From positions 1,240,001-1,304,000 of the forward strand of contig BPGT01000002.1 of the NCBI GenBank assembly GCA_026003175.1: a DNA stretch of 64,000 nucleotides. The letters are read 5' to 3'. The stretch is from Armatimonadota bacterium (GTDB lineage Bacteria; Armatimonadota; HRBIN16). The translations under genes were made by a program, and so were the position numbers. Positions within the stretch are counted from its first letter, which is position 1; each line of letters starts with the position of its first letter. Under the pieces are notes generated by a model, which was given only the letters and a program-made list of their open reading frames with translations, was not told where the DNA came from and ran no database searches. Positions 8,941 through 19,137 of this stretch are shown piece by piece.

Positions 8941-10506
8941 ATGTTCCATCTGGTTCCGGTGATTGTATCGGCTTTGCTGTTCGTATTCCTGTCGCTGTCG
9001 GCATCGTGGTCACAGCCGCTGCTGGCAGGGGCGGCGCGTGTGAAAATAACCCCGGACAAACTGCCCTATTTGGCGGGGTACGGCGCAAACCGACGCGCTG
9101 AGGAGGTGCACGATGACGTGTACGCCAGCGCGGTGGTCATTCAGGCTGGTGAGACCAAAATGGCTATCGTCTCCTGCGACCTGATCGGTCTGCTGTATCC
9201 TGCGGTACAGGATATTCGGAGCAAAGTATCCGCTGTGCCTGCAGGCAATATTATCATTGCCGCCACCCATACGCACAGCGGTCCCGACAGCATCGGTCTG
9301 TGGGGACAGCCGGAACAGGGCGTGTCAGGCGTGGATAAAGAGTGGTATGCCCAGATGAAACAGAAGGTGGCAGACGCCATCGAGGAGGCGGCGAAAAACT
9401 TGCAGCCGGCGATGCTGCGCGTCGCCAGCGCGGAAGGGGTGACGGGTGTTTCGCGCAATGTGCGGGTAGCGGAGATTCTGGATACCTCTATCGCTGTGCT
9501 CCAGCTGCGCAACGCTAACGATAACAAAACCATCGCTACCATCGTGAACTACGCGGTACACCCCGAGCTGATGAACACTCGCTCGCTGACCTCCGACATC
9601 GTGCATTACATGCGCCAGACGATTGAGAGCACAGAAGGCGGTATCGCCCTCTTCCTGAACGGCGCACAGGGGGGCATGGTCACGGTGGACTCGCCCGGCA
9701 ACGACTGGAAGGAATGCGAGCGTGTAGGCGACGCACTAGGGCAAGCCGCGCTGAACGCCCTGAAAAACGCCTCTACCCTGCGAGAGGCTCCTCTCGCTAT
9801 CCAGCGGGAGCAGGTAACCATCCCGTTGCAAAACGAGCGGTTCAAGCAGGCGGCGCAAGCGGGACTATTCCCAGAACCGGTGCTACAAACGGATGAGGTC
9901 ACTACCGAAGTGATGCACGCGACGCTCGGACCGGTAGAGATGGTCACTATCCCCGGCGAGGCGTTGCCCAATATCGGCTTCCAGATCAAACGCCACATGA
10001 AAGGTAACCCCAAACTGGTCATCGGTCTGGCAAATGACGAGCTGGGCTACATCCTCACCGAGGCGGACTACGGACTGCAGCTGTACAGCTACGAAACCAG
10101 CATGAGCGTCGGCGAGAAAGCGGGACGGGTGGTGACCGATAAGCTGCTGGCTATGGTACAGCAGTCGCCACCGGTTACCGCATCATCCAAGGTGGCTGCT
10201 TTCTTTGACGCTCTGCCCTCGCGCTTCCGCGCTGAGCGAGCGCAAGGTGCAAAGGTAACGTATCGCTTCAACATCACCGGCGAAGGCGGCGGCGTGTGGG
10301 AGATCGAGATTGCCAACGGCAAGTGCACCATCCGCCGGGGCGCGTCCGGTGTACAGGCAGACGTCACCGTCAACACGAACGCGCAGACCTTCCTTGCCAT
10401 AGTGGAGGGCAGGATGGCAGCCGACCAGGCGTACATGAGCGGACAACTGCTGGTGGACGGCGACCTGTTCCTCGCCCAGCGCATCGCTGACTTCTTTGCG
10501 TTCTGA
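8941..10506 (+). CDS. Secreted neutral ceramidase-like hydrolase fused to an SCP2 domain
   Basis: The N-terminal 415 residues resemble the neutral/alkaline non-lysosomal ceramidase family, zinc amidases that cleave ceramide-like N-acyl lipids: AARVKITPD near the start, the zinc site ATHTHSGPD (His at 110 and 112), NYAVHPELM and LNGAQGGM. Residues about 418-521 look like an SCP2 sterol/lipid-carrier domain (FFDALPSRF, YRFNITG, VTVNTNAQTFLAIVEG, MSGQLLVDGD). A signal peptide occupies residues 1-26, so it acts outside the cytoplasm. GGGAGGG lies upstream; a TTG one codon before the ATG is possible. The lipid substrate is not known; the fusion suggests the SCP2 domain presents or extracts it. Confidence 0.8.
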   Translation: MFHLVPVIVSALLFVFLSLSASWSQPLLAGAARVKITPDKLPYLAGYGANRRAEEVHDDVYASAVVIQAGETKMAIVSCDLIGLLYPAVQDIRSKVSAVPAGNIIIAATHTHSGPDSIGLWGQPEQGVSGVDKEWYAQMKQKVADAIEEAAKNLQPAMLRVASAEGVTGVSRNVRVAEILDTSIAVLQLRNANDNKTIATIVNYAVHPELMNTRSLTSDIVHYMRQTIESTEGGIALFLNGAQGGMVTVDSPGNDWKECERVGDALGQAALNALKNASTLREAPLAIQREQVTIPLQNERFKQAAQAGLFPEPVLQTDEVTTEVMHATLGPVEMVTIPGEALPNIGFQIKRHMKGNPKLVIGLANDELGYILTEADYGLQLYSYETSMSVGEKAGRVVTDKLLAMVQQSPPVTASSKVAAFFDALPSRFRAERAQGAKVTYRFNITGEGGGVWEIEIANGKCTIRRGASGVQADVTVNTNAQTFLAIVEGRMAADQAYMSGQLLVDGDLFLAQRIADFFAF

Positions 10507-10514
10507 GGAAAAAG

Positions 10515-10567
10515 GGGCGGGACGACGGCGCCCGACGTTCTCCACCGGCTCTTCCGTCATCCCGCCC
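10515..10567. terminator. Long inverted repeat after the ceramidase gene
   Basis: GGGCGGGACGACGG (10515-10528) pairs with CCGTCATCCCGCCC (10554-10567) with one mismatch over 14 positions and a 25-base loop. It starts nine bases after the stop. There is no T-run, so Rho-independent termination is uncertain; a repeat element is an alternative. Confidence 0.45.
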
Positions 10568-10622
10568 ACCGCATCGGCTGCGTGGCGCGTAGCCATCTCT
10601 ATCTTAGGATATCTCGCCGGTC

Positions 10623-10650
10623 TTGATAGCTGTGTGAAATACGGTATTTT
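10623..10650 (+). promoter_or_regulatory. Promoter candidate for the NlpC/P60 gene
   Basis: TTGATA and TATTTT separated by 16 bases, ending 14 bases before the TTG start at 10665, with GAGAGGT as ribosome-binding site between them. The implied leader is very short. Confidence 0.4.
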
Positions 10651-10664
10651 GAGAGGTCCCGGAT

Positions 10665-11565
10665 TTGCCCAGAGCAGTGGTCACCCATAACGTTGTAAAG
10701 ATGCACGCACAGCCCGACGGCAACAGTGAGCAGGTATCGCAAACAATGCTCGGGCACACGCTATCACTTGCTACCCCGCCCAACCGCCAGGAAGGCTGGA
10801 TGCAAGTGCAAACCGACGACGGTTACATGGGATGGGTGCGTGCGGGGCAGATACGCCCGCTGGATGAAAATGAAGAGTACCCCGCACGGGCGAAGGCATA
10901 CCGCGTGAACGCACTATGGGCATTCGTGCGCGAGCAGCCAGATGCGCAATCTCCGCACCTCACCATTGCTCCCATGAGCGCATGGCTGGAAGGGCAGGGA
11001 TGGCACGGTGACTGGCTGCATGTGCGCCTGCCCAACAGACGAGAGGGCTGGGTATCGGTACAGGACGTGACCTCGCAGTGGGTAGTGGTCACGCGCATCG
11101 GCTGGCTACGCGTGGAGGGCTTGCTCTTCTCGCGGGGAGAAAGCACCGAGCCGTATGTAGTGCCTCGCCCCGGCTGGCAAAACGCCCTGGTATACACCGC
11201 CAGAAGGCTGCTGGGCGTGCCTTATCTGTGGGGCGGCAGTACACCCTTCGGGCTGGACTGTTCAGGCTTCGTGCAGCTGGTGTACCGCATGTGCGGGCTG
11301 GTAGTACCCCCGCGACGCCGATCTGCAGGCGGAGTTCACGCGCGCCGCTGAGGTGCCGCTGGAAGAAGCGCAATCGGGCGATCTCATCTTCTTCGCAGGT
11401 GGCAATGACCCACACCAGCGCACCGTCACACATGTGGGCATGGTGCTTGACGGTGAGCACTTTATCCACTCCTCCGGTGGCGTGGGCGTCTATATCACCC
11501 GTCTGGACGAGCCGTATTACCGCTCCATCCTGTGGGGCGTTCGCAGAGTTACGGATAAACTATGA
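10665..11565 (+). CDS. SH3b-NlpC/P60 cell-wall peptidase, frameshifted in a C5 run
   Basis: Two bacterial SH3 domains (about residues 5-65 and 75-130) precede an NlpC/P60 domain, the layout of YkfC-type gamma-D-glutamyl-diamino-acid endopeptidases that trim peptidoglycan peptides. The catalytic Cys is in LDCSGFVQLVY (about residue 198); the His of THVGMVLDG and the HFIHSSGG segment lie in a different frame. Removing one C from 11307-11311 restores VPRDADLQAEFTRAAEV and a continuous enzyme. As read, the protein ends at 11351 without its catalytic His. The TTG start is chosen from the GAGAGGT six bases upstream. No signal peptide is evident, consistent with a recycling enzyme. Confidence 0.75.
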
Positions 11566-11687
11566 ACGAAAAGGGACGAAAAGAGGCTCTTCACCAGGGT
11601 GTTATGCAACATCTATTGACCTTGCCTCCATCGCGCTGGTAGTGTGGAGGAGGGGGAAACGTTCCTATCCCTCGCCAGAACCGACTG

Positions 11688-12902
11688 TTACCACTCCTCC
11701 GGTATCGTCGCCACACCAACGTTGGGATTGCCTAGCCTGTAAGAGGTGAAAACCACTCGCTTACTGCGCCTATCCCAGCTTGGTACCGGCCCCGCGCCAG
11801 TGCCATAAGTGCGATGTCCGGTGGTGAGGATATGCATTCGGGTAGTCTTGCCGTTGAAGAGCGCAATAATACCATGCCAATTACCGGCAACAACCCACTT
11901 GCCGTTTTCGTCACCGGCGGTGTACCACCAGTTAACTTTTGCATATTCTGCGGGAGTGCCGCCTTCCCACCATGCGCCTGCGCCGATAATGCGCACCACA
12001 CCTGTAGCGACGTCGATAACCTTCACATGTGACTCGCCATCGCGGTGCCCGCCACAGAACAGAATCTGATCGTTTATCCACCAGTGCTCATGGGTTACCA
12101 GCTCGCCTGGCGACTGGTGGTATATCGCGCGGGGCTTGCCATCACGAATGTCCACCACCATCAGCCGTTCGCGTCGTCCGGCGAAGCTCAGCAGGTGAGG
12201 GGAAGTACGACTCCAGAGTACATGTGTACTGAAGGATTCTACACGACAAACCTCGCGCACCTCTCCTGTTTGTACGCCGATGGTGATAATGCCCATGCCG
12301 CCTTCCTTGAAATTGACACCAAGGCTCAACAGGCTTCCGTCGGCGTTTTCGTTCAATGCGGTGGCAGGGCTCAGATGGTCGGGTAGAGTGCATATCACCC
12401 GTTCTGTGGCGAACACCCGTGAAGGGGTTTTGAGCGGGTCAGAACTCGGCTCAATTTCTACTCCTAATTCAAGCACCTGTTTGCCGCGTAGCGCAAACAC
12501 GCTGTTCCGCGACCTTGCCGCGATAGCACCACCAATATCACCTTCAGGGGTCGTCAAGCGTACTAACTCACCGGTGGCAAAAAGGTAGCCCATGAGCCCG
12601 CCGCGTTCCCTTCCAGACGTGAACAGAAGCAGCGACTCATCGGCGAGGAAGGAGCGATCATGGAAGTATAGACTGAAGTTTCCCGCTGGGTGGGTGGTGA
12701 CAAATAAAAGGTCTACACCAGTTTCGGGGTCCTTCATACGCCGGTGTTCGGGTGGAAAAACCTCCAGCGAGTAGGTACGGGTTTTCGGGACCATGGCGAT
12801 TATCCTCGTATTCCAAAGAGATGTGGTCAACAGCACGCCCGTCCCACGCAGGAACTGGCGACGATTGAGACGCAAAGCAACCAAAGGCGTATCCCTCTGC
12901 AT
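11688..12902 (-). CDS. Tat-exported oligogalacturonate lyase-like beta-propeller protein
   Basis: A 404-residue protein whose N-terminus carries the twin-arginine signal NRRQFLRG followed by a hydrophobic stretch. The rest resembles oligogalacturonide lyase (PL22) seven-bladed propellers: RRMKDPETGVDLLFVTTHP, then SFLADESLLLFTSGRE and later THEHWWINDQILFCGG. Family members cleave unsaturated oligogalacturonides from pectin; the substrate here is an inference. It is convergent with the NlpC/P60 gene and divergent from hypC. It may instead be a non-catalytic propeller of the same fold. Confidence 0.65.
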   Translation of the reverse strand: MQRDTPLVALRLNRRQFLRGTGVLLTTSLWNTRIIAMVPKTRTYSLEVFPPEHRRMKDPETGVDLLFVTTHPAGNFSLYFHDRSFLADESLLLFTSGRERGGLMGYLFATGELVRLTTPEGDIGGAIAARSRNSVFALRGKQVLELGVEIEPSSDPLKTPSRVFATERVICTLPDHLSPATALNENADGSLLSLGVNFKEGGMGIITIGVQTGEVREVCRVESFSTHVLWSRTSPHLLSFAGRRERLMVVDIRDGKPRAIYHQSPGELVTHEHWWINDQILFCGGHRDGESHVKVIDVATGVVRIIGAGAWWEGGTPAEYAKVNWWYTAGDENGKWVVAGNWHGIIALFNGKTTRMHILTTGHRTYGTGAGPVPSWDRRSKRVVFTSYRLGNPNVGVATIPEEW

Positions 12903-13046
12903 CGCTACATCCTTGACCTCATCCTGTTTTTCTTACAAACAAAGCCGCTTTCCTTCACAGAGTCAAAGCCAGTGCGAACTATCTCCGTCTGTAAAGAAAA
13001 CGGCTCCCACCATGAATGCAAAACAGCAGCCCATCCCAGCGCAACA

Positions 13047-13055
13047 TGGTATACT
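13047..13055 (+). promoter_or_regulatory. Extended -10 promoter candidate for hypCD
   Basis: TGGTATACT matches an extended -10 element (TG-n-TATACT) about 33 bases before the hypC start; no convincing -35 was found. Confidence 0.4.
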
Positions 13056-13087
13056 AAGTACCGAAACCACTTCGGAGGACAAATCCC

Positions 13088-13338
13088 ATGTGCCTGGCGA
13101 TACCGGGGCAGATATTGAGCATTGAAGGCGACGACCCGCTGAGCCGTACGGGCAAGGTCAGTTTTGGCGGTATTGTGAAGGATGTGAATCTCGCCTATGT
13201 GCCCGAGGCGAAGGTGGGCGACTATGTGATAGTGCATGTGGGCTTCGCTATCAGCATCGTGGACGAGAAAGAAGCGCAGGAGGTGTTTGAGTACCTGCGC
13301 CAGATGGAAGAACTGGGCGAGCTACAGGAGCAACCCGC

Positions 13339-13342
<4 letters not shown>
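13088..13342 (+). CDS. hypC: [NiFe]-hydrogenase maturation chaperone HypC
   Basis: Small chaperone that, with HypD, assembles the Fe(CN)2CO group and delivers it to the hydrogenase large subunit. The 84-residue protein begins MCLAIPG with the essential Cys2 and continues with the beta-barrel pattern [16 protein letters not shown] and [18 protein letters not shown] lies nine bases upstream. Its stop overlaps the hypD start as ATGA. No hydrogenase structural gene is in the window. Confidence 0.93.
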
Positions 13343-14422
<1,080 letters not shown>

Positions 14423-14442
<20 letters not shown>

Positions 14443-16156
14443 CCGCCAGCACCTCTCGCAGATTGTCCACCAGCTGCCTGCCGCACTGTCGCAGATCCTC
14501 AAGGGTTTCCTCAGCAGGTTGCTGGCGTAAGCGAGCCATCAGTTGATGAAACCGCTCGTGCTGCTCTACCAATGTTTGTAAGCGGAAGGAGGAAAAAGCC
14601 GAGCACTGCGACGCATGTTGCTGCCAGAGGGAGAACCTGCACTCCTCGTTGTGCAAACATCGGCTGGGGTCAGAGGTTTCTACTGCATAGCACGCCCGTC
14701 GCACCGCCTGCAGGTGGTCGTAAATCAGCTGGCTGATGACCTGTTGCGCGGCGTAGCCTCCGCCTTCGCGAATCGCCCTCTGCACACGCTCTTCCCACTC
14801 CTCTGGTGCAATATGGATAATGTGGATGCCTTCTACCGCCGCGTGCGATACACGGTTGCGTCCTTGGCGTTTCGAGACGTACAGCGCCTGGTCCGCTTCC
14901 TCTATCAGACTATCGGGGTTCAGCGTATGCAGGTCGACGGTGGCAACGCCGATGCTGGCGGTAATCTGGCGATAACAGCATGGGGTATCGGCTATCCTCT
15001 CGCGCAGCTGTTCTGCAAACTGGATAGCTGTATCCCCGTCCATCTCGGGAAGGATAGCCACAAACTCCTCGCCGCCGTAGCGTGCAGGAAAAGCCCTGTT
15101 GCCACAGTGCTGCTCCAGTACGTTGGCTACCTTGCGAAGCACCTCATCGCCTGCCTGATGTCCGAAGGTATCGTTGAAGCTCTTGAAGTGGTCTATGTCC
15201 ATCAACAGCAGCGACATCGCCCGGTTGCGTTCCAGCGACCACAGGAACTCGCGCCATAACCGCTCGCGGAACACGCGGTGGTTGGGCAAGCCCGTGAGCC
15301 CGTCAGTCGCCGCCATGTGTTCCATCTGTGCGTTGGCTTCCGCCAGTCGCGCGGTCATCTGGCGCAGGCTCTCGTTTTGCGCCTCCAGCTCGTCGCGCTG
15401 AGCCTCGATAATCTCCTGTTGACGTTTGCGCTCGGTGATATCGATATTTGCGCTGATAGCACCGAGCACGTTGCCCTCCACATCCAAAAAGGGAAAAGTG
15501 CTGGTCAGCATCCAGCGTAATTCGCCATTTTTGGTTACATCCTGCCACTCTAAATCGCGCAGCGACTCACCCGCAAACACCTTTTGAATCACTTGCCTGG
15601 TCGCCTCTATATCTTCAGGACGACAGAACAGCTCATAGATACTCTTGCCAATAGCCTCTTCGGCAGGGAAACCATATACTCGCTCCGCTTCGGTGTTCCA
15701 GTCGCGAATAATTCCCTGCTCATCATAGGTGAAGCAGGCAACAGGCATCCCCTGGAACAGCTGTGCGAAGTAGCGACGTGCTAATTCCTGCTCGCGCAGA
15801 GCGATTTGCAGGTGCTGTGTGCGCTCCTCCACCAGCTGCTCCAGATGCTGGCTATACTGTCTGAGCCTGTTGGTGGTACTCTGCGCCAGCCAGATAGTGA
15901 GTAGCACGAAGACACTGCCAAACAGGAACACGAAAGCGACGACGGAGTGCAACCAGTCCGTATGTTTTGCGAGAAGAGCCCAGATGCTAAACAAGTAGCC
16001 TGCGAAAAAGAAGACCATGAGCGCCATCAAGGTGCGCAACAAGTTGCAGTACCCTGCCTGCTGCACCGAGTGGCGCATACTCCACGCTCTGGCAATTGCC
16101 CAGAGCATCAGCACAGAACCAGTAGCGATAGCGATGACATCAAGCAGAGACTTCAT
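14423..16156 (-). CDS. Membrane PAS-GGDEF diguanylate cyclase with a C-terminal CZB zinc-sensing domain
   Basis: Makes cyclic di-GMP. Of 577 residues, three membrane helices lie at about 5-23, 41-61 and 70-90, a coiled coil at 97-128, a PAS domain at 135-245 ending TERKRQQE, and GGDEF at 275-435 with the active loop RYGGEEF (359-365). The inhibitory RxxD site before the loop is missing (RAFP). The C-terminal 100 residues match a CZB domain: His481 (YDHLQAV), Cys506 (ECRFSLW), His533 and His537 (EQHERFH), the 3His-1Cys zinc set. DgcZ of E. coli uses an N-terminal CZB, so the order is reversed. It sits between hypD and hypE on the opposite strand. Confidence 0.88.
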
Positions 16157-16279
16157 ACACCAGAGATTATCGGATACGGAGGTATACTATCTTAGGGCAG
16201 TTGCAGGTGGTACAGCAGTGATTGGATGAAAGCAAGATACAGTACAGGGTGAACCGACCTGTCAGGAGGTACGGAAGCG

Positions 16280-17341
16280 ATGTCCACTTCATCCGAATCC
16301 GGTTTCCCGCTCACCTGCCCCATCCCTATCCAGCAGTATCCTTCCGTGGTGATGGCGCACGGGGGTGGGGGCAGGTTGATGCATCAACTGATAGAGAAAA
16401 TGTTCGTGGCGACCTTTGGCAGCGGCGCACTGCGCACACGCCACGACAGCGCGCGACTGGAGCTGCCCACCGCACGCCTCGCTTTCACCACCGACTCGTA
16501 CGTGGTGCGTCCACTCTTCTTTCCTGGGGGCGACATCGGTAAGCTGGCGGTGTACGGCACGGTGAACGACCTGGCGATGAGCGGCGCGCGCCCGCTATAC
16601 CTCAGTCTGGGCATGATTTTAGAAGAGGGGTTGCCGATGGAGACGTTGTGGAGGGTGGTGCTCTCCATCCACGAGGCGGCGCAGGCGACAGGCGTGCAGA
16701 TTGTCACTGGTGATACGAAGGTGGTGGACCGGGGTAAGGGCGATGGCGTGTTCCTGAACACCTCTGGCGTGGGGGTAGTAGAGCACGACCTGCTGATTAC
16801 GCCACAGTCGGTGCAGGTAGGCGATGCAGTGGTTCTGAGTGGAGACATCGGCAGGCACGGTATTGCGGTGATGGCAGTGCGCGAGGGGCTGGAGTTTGAA
16901 AGCGCGATTGAAAGCGACTGCGCCCCGCTGGCGGAGCCTGTGCTGGCATTGATAGAGTCAGGCTTGGAGGTGCACTGCCTGCGCGACCTCACGCGGGGCG
17001 GTCTGGCAAGTGCGTGCGTGGAGATCGCCGAGTCGGCAGGAGTGGGTATCCAGCTGGAAGAGGCGCGAATCCCCGTGCGCGAAGATGTGCGCGGCGCGTG
17101 CGAGATTCTGGGCTTTGACCCGCTGTACGTCGCCAACGAGGGCCGGTTTGTGGCATTTGTGCCCGCATCACAGGCGGAGCAGGCGGTAGAGGTGCTGCGG
17201 CGGTTTGAGGTGTGCGCAGGCGCGCAGGTAGTCGGCGAGGTGACCGATTCGCCGAAGGGCACGGTGGTGTTGCGTAGCGTGATTGGCACCTCGCGCGTGG
17301 TGGACATGCTCAGCGGCGAACAGCTGCCCAGGATTTGTTGA
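16280..17341 (+). CDS. hypE: [NiFe]-hydrogenase maturation protein HypE
   Basis: Converts the carbamoyl group on its own C-terminal Cys to a thiocyanate that supplies the cyanide ligands. The 353-residue protein has the AIR-synthase-like fold signatures [31 protein letters not shown] and TGDTKVV, and ends PRIC with the required terminal Cys. AGGAGGT lies about ten bases upstream. It follows hypCD in the same direction but is separated from them by the convergent diguanylate cyclase gene, so it needs its own promoter. Confidence 0.95.
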   Translation: MSTSSESGFPLTCPIPIQQYPSVVMAHGGGGRLMHQLIEKMFVATFGSGALRTRHDSARLELPTARLAFTTDSYVVRPLFFPGGDIGKLAVYGTVNDLAMSGARPLYLSLGMILEEGLPMETLWRVVLSIHEAAQATGVQIVTGDTKVVDRGKGDGVFLNTSGVGVVEHDLLITPQSVQVGDAVVLSGDIGRHGIAVMAVREGLEFESAIESDCAPLAEPVLALIESGLEVHCLRDLTRGGLASACVEIAESAGVGIQLEEARIPVREDVRGACEILGFDPLYVANEGRFVAFVPASQAEQAVEVLRRFEVCAGAQVVGEVTDSPKGTVVLRSVIGTSRVVDMLSGEQLPRIC

Positions 17342-17430
17342 CCGCTTGTGGCAGGGCATGTACTGTAGAGAGCGCGAAGAAGGCTTTTCTGATAAATTGC
17401 CCTGCGCTCCTATGTTGGGTAACATGGGGT

Positions 17431-17474
17431 ATCGGTTTACAAATGATATAAAATATGATATAACTTGAACCGAT
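17431..17474 (+). promoter_or_regulatory. Promoter bracketed by an inverted repeat, upstream of the XRE-ImmA/IrrE gene
   Basis: TTTACA (17436-17441) and TATAAC (17459-17464) with a 17-base spacer form a good promoter. ATCGGTT (17431-17437) and AACCGAT (17468-17474) are a perfect 7-base inverted repeat framing it, and GATATAA occurs twice inside. This is what an autoregulated XRE repressor would be expected to bind; the assignment is inference. Confidence 0.6.
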
Positions 17475-17504
17475 GGTATTCCACAGGATGAAAGGGAAAA
17501 GGCA

Positions 17505-18576
17505 ATGAACCTTGGCGAGCGACTCCGCAGTGCCCGCAAGCGCGCTGGTCTCAGCCTGCACAAGGTGGCTGCTCGTGTAGGTGTCAGTGCACAAGCCATC
17601 TCCAAGTACGAGCGTGGCTTGGACATACCGAGCTCCACCGTATTGATTCGGCTTGCGGGTGAGCTGGGCGTTTCGCTGGAATGGTTGCTGCGTCCGGTGC
17701 AGGTCTCGCTCTCCGCAGTGGCTTACCGTAGTCACCGTAGCCGTTTGCCGAGTCGGGCTATGGCTCAAATAGAAGAACGGGTACGGGAGTGGCTGGAGCG
17801 CTATCTGGCGATAGAAGACATTCTGGGCGAAGGGCAAACGTTCCGGTTACCCTCCATCCCGCGCACGATAGAGCACGAAGAGGATGTGGAACGGGTGGCA
17901 GAGGATTTGCGACGTGCCTGGAACCTTGGCGATGACCCTATTCCGCATCTCATCAGCACCCTTGAGGCTCAGGGGATCCGTGTGGGCGTTATGCCTGCGC
18001 CCGATCATTTCGACGCTCTCACTTTATTCGCCAACAAAGGGGGTACCTGTTATGGTCGTTAAGGAAGGAGTGCCAGGCGACCGCCAGCGGATGAGCCTCG
18101 CTCACGAACTGGGGCATCTGCTGCTGGAGATGCCCTCCTCGTGGGGTCATAAGGCGGTGGAGTCTGCTGCCTTTCGCTTTGCTGGAGCGCTGCTTGCTCC
18201 ACGCTCCACCGTGCTACGTGAACTGGGCGAATCGCGCACGCACTTGGATGTGTACGAGCTGCATCTGCTCAAGCACCGCTACGGGATAAGCATGCAGGCG
18301 TGGATTCATCGCGCCTGTGATGTGGGCATCCTCTCCCCTGCCAGTGCACGGCAACTCTATCGTCAGTTCCGCGTTCGGGGCTGGCACATTCAGGAGCCTG
18401 GCGATCCCTATCCTCCGGAGAGCACCAGTCGCCTGGAGCAACTGGTCATGCGCGCCCTCACAGAAGGGTTGATTACAGAGCGACGCGCCGAGGAGCTATT
18501 AGGTCGTCCAATGGAGGCTTTCTGGAACGAGGTGCGCAGTCAGCATGACAATCTTCCTCTCCTGCTGCGTGCCTGA
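17505..18576 (+). CDS. XRE-ImmA/IrrE family regulator/antitoxin, frameshifted in a G5 run
   Basis: An XRE helix-turn-helix (about residues 1-65, ISKYERGLDIP) is followed by an ImmA/IrrE metallopeptidase domain with AHELGHLLLE (HExxH plus a nearby Glu). Such fusions act as stress-responsive proteases that remove repressors or serve as antitoxins. The frame breaks at 18039-18043: dropping one G gives NKGVPVMVVKEGVPGDRQRM and a continuous protein of about 356 residues. As read, translation stops at 18062, before the zinc site. The last 32 bases overlap the PIN gene, so the two are coupled. Confidence 0.8.
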
Positions 18577-19048
18577 TTCCAACGTGCTGATAGATTTCCA
18601 GCAAGCGGGCATACTGGAGGTTCTCTTCTCGTTACCTTCTCGCTGGTTATTACCCGATCTAACGCTGGCGGAAATGCACACTCCTGACCTGCACAGACTG
18701 CTTGAGTTAGGAGTAGAAGAAGCCCTCTTCAGTCGTGGAGAGGTTCAAGCTATCGTGCAGCTACGAGCGCGCTACCCGGCGCTCTCATTACCTGATTGCG
18801 CGAACCTGTACCTCGCCCATCGGGAACATGCTATCCTGCTCACGGGCGATCGCCTTCTACGCCGAATTGCAGAAAACGACTTTGGGCTACAGGTGAGGGG
18901 CACGCTATGGCTGCTCGACCATTTGCTGACGATGGGCTACCTGAGCAGACAAAGCGCTGCCCATGCTCTGCGCGCTATGCTGGAAGCAGGCAGGCGACTA
19001 CCTCGTGCCGAATGTGAACGACGGCTGGAGCGATGGGAGAGAAGCTGA
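18545..19048 (+). CDS. PIN-domain toxin-like ribonuclease
   Basis: A 167-residue PIN-domain protein. The acidic residues expected for Mg2+-dependent RNA cleavage are seen in PDSNVLIDF, LTLAEM, LPDCANLYLA and LLTGDRLL. It overlaps the XRE-ImmA/IrrE gene, which would be the matching antitoxin; pairs of this general type are known from surveys of toxin-antitoxin loci. ATG at 18545 is used; a GTG eight codons later is possible. If the upstream frameshift is real, the toxin would be left without a complete protease partner, though the DNA-binding half would survive. Confidence 0.75.
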   Translation: MTIFLSCCVPDSNVLIDFQQAGILEVLFSLPSRWLLPDLTLAEMHTPDLHRLLELGVEEALFSRGEVQAIVQLRARYPALSLPDCANLYLAHREHAILLTGDRLLRRIAENDFGLQVRGTLWLLDHLLTMGYLSRQSAAHALRAMLEAGRRLPRAECERRLERWERS

Positions 19049-19074
19049 GTCAGGATCTGACGGCACCCCGCCGG

Positions 19075-19104
19075 TTGACCTTCCTTCCCCAAAAGGGATA
19101 AACT
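19075..19104 (+). promoter_or_regulatory. Promoter candidate for asd
   Basis: TTGACC and TAAACT separated by 18 bases, 33 bases before the asd start codon. Confidence 0.5.
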
Positions 19105-19137
19105 ATTACTGTCCACACACGGAGAGGAAGGAGAAAG

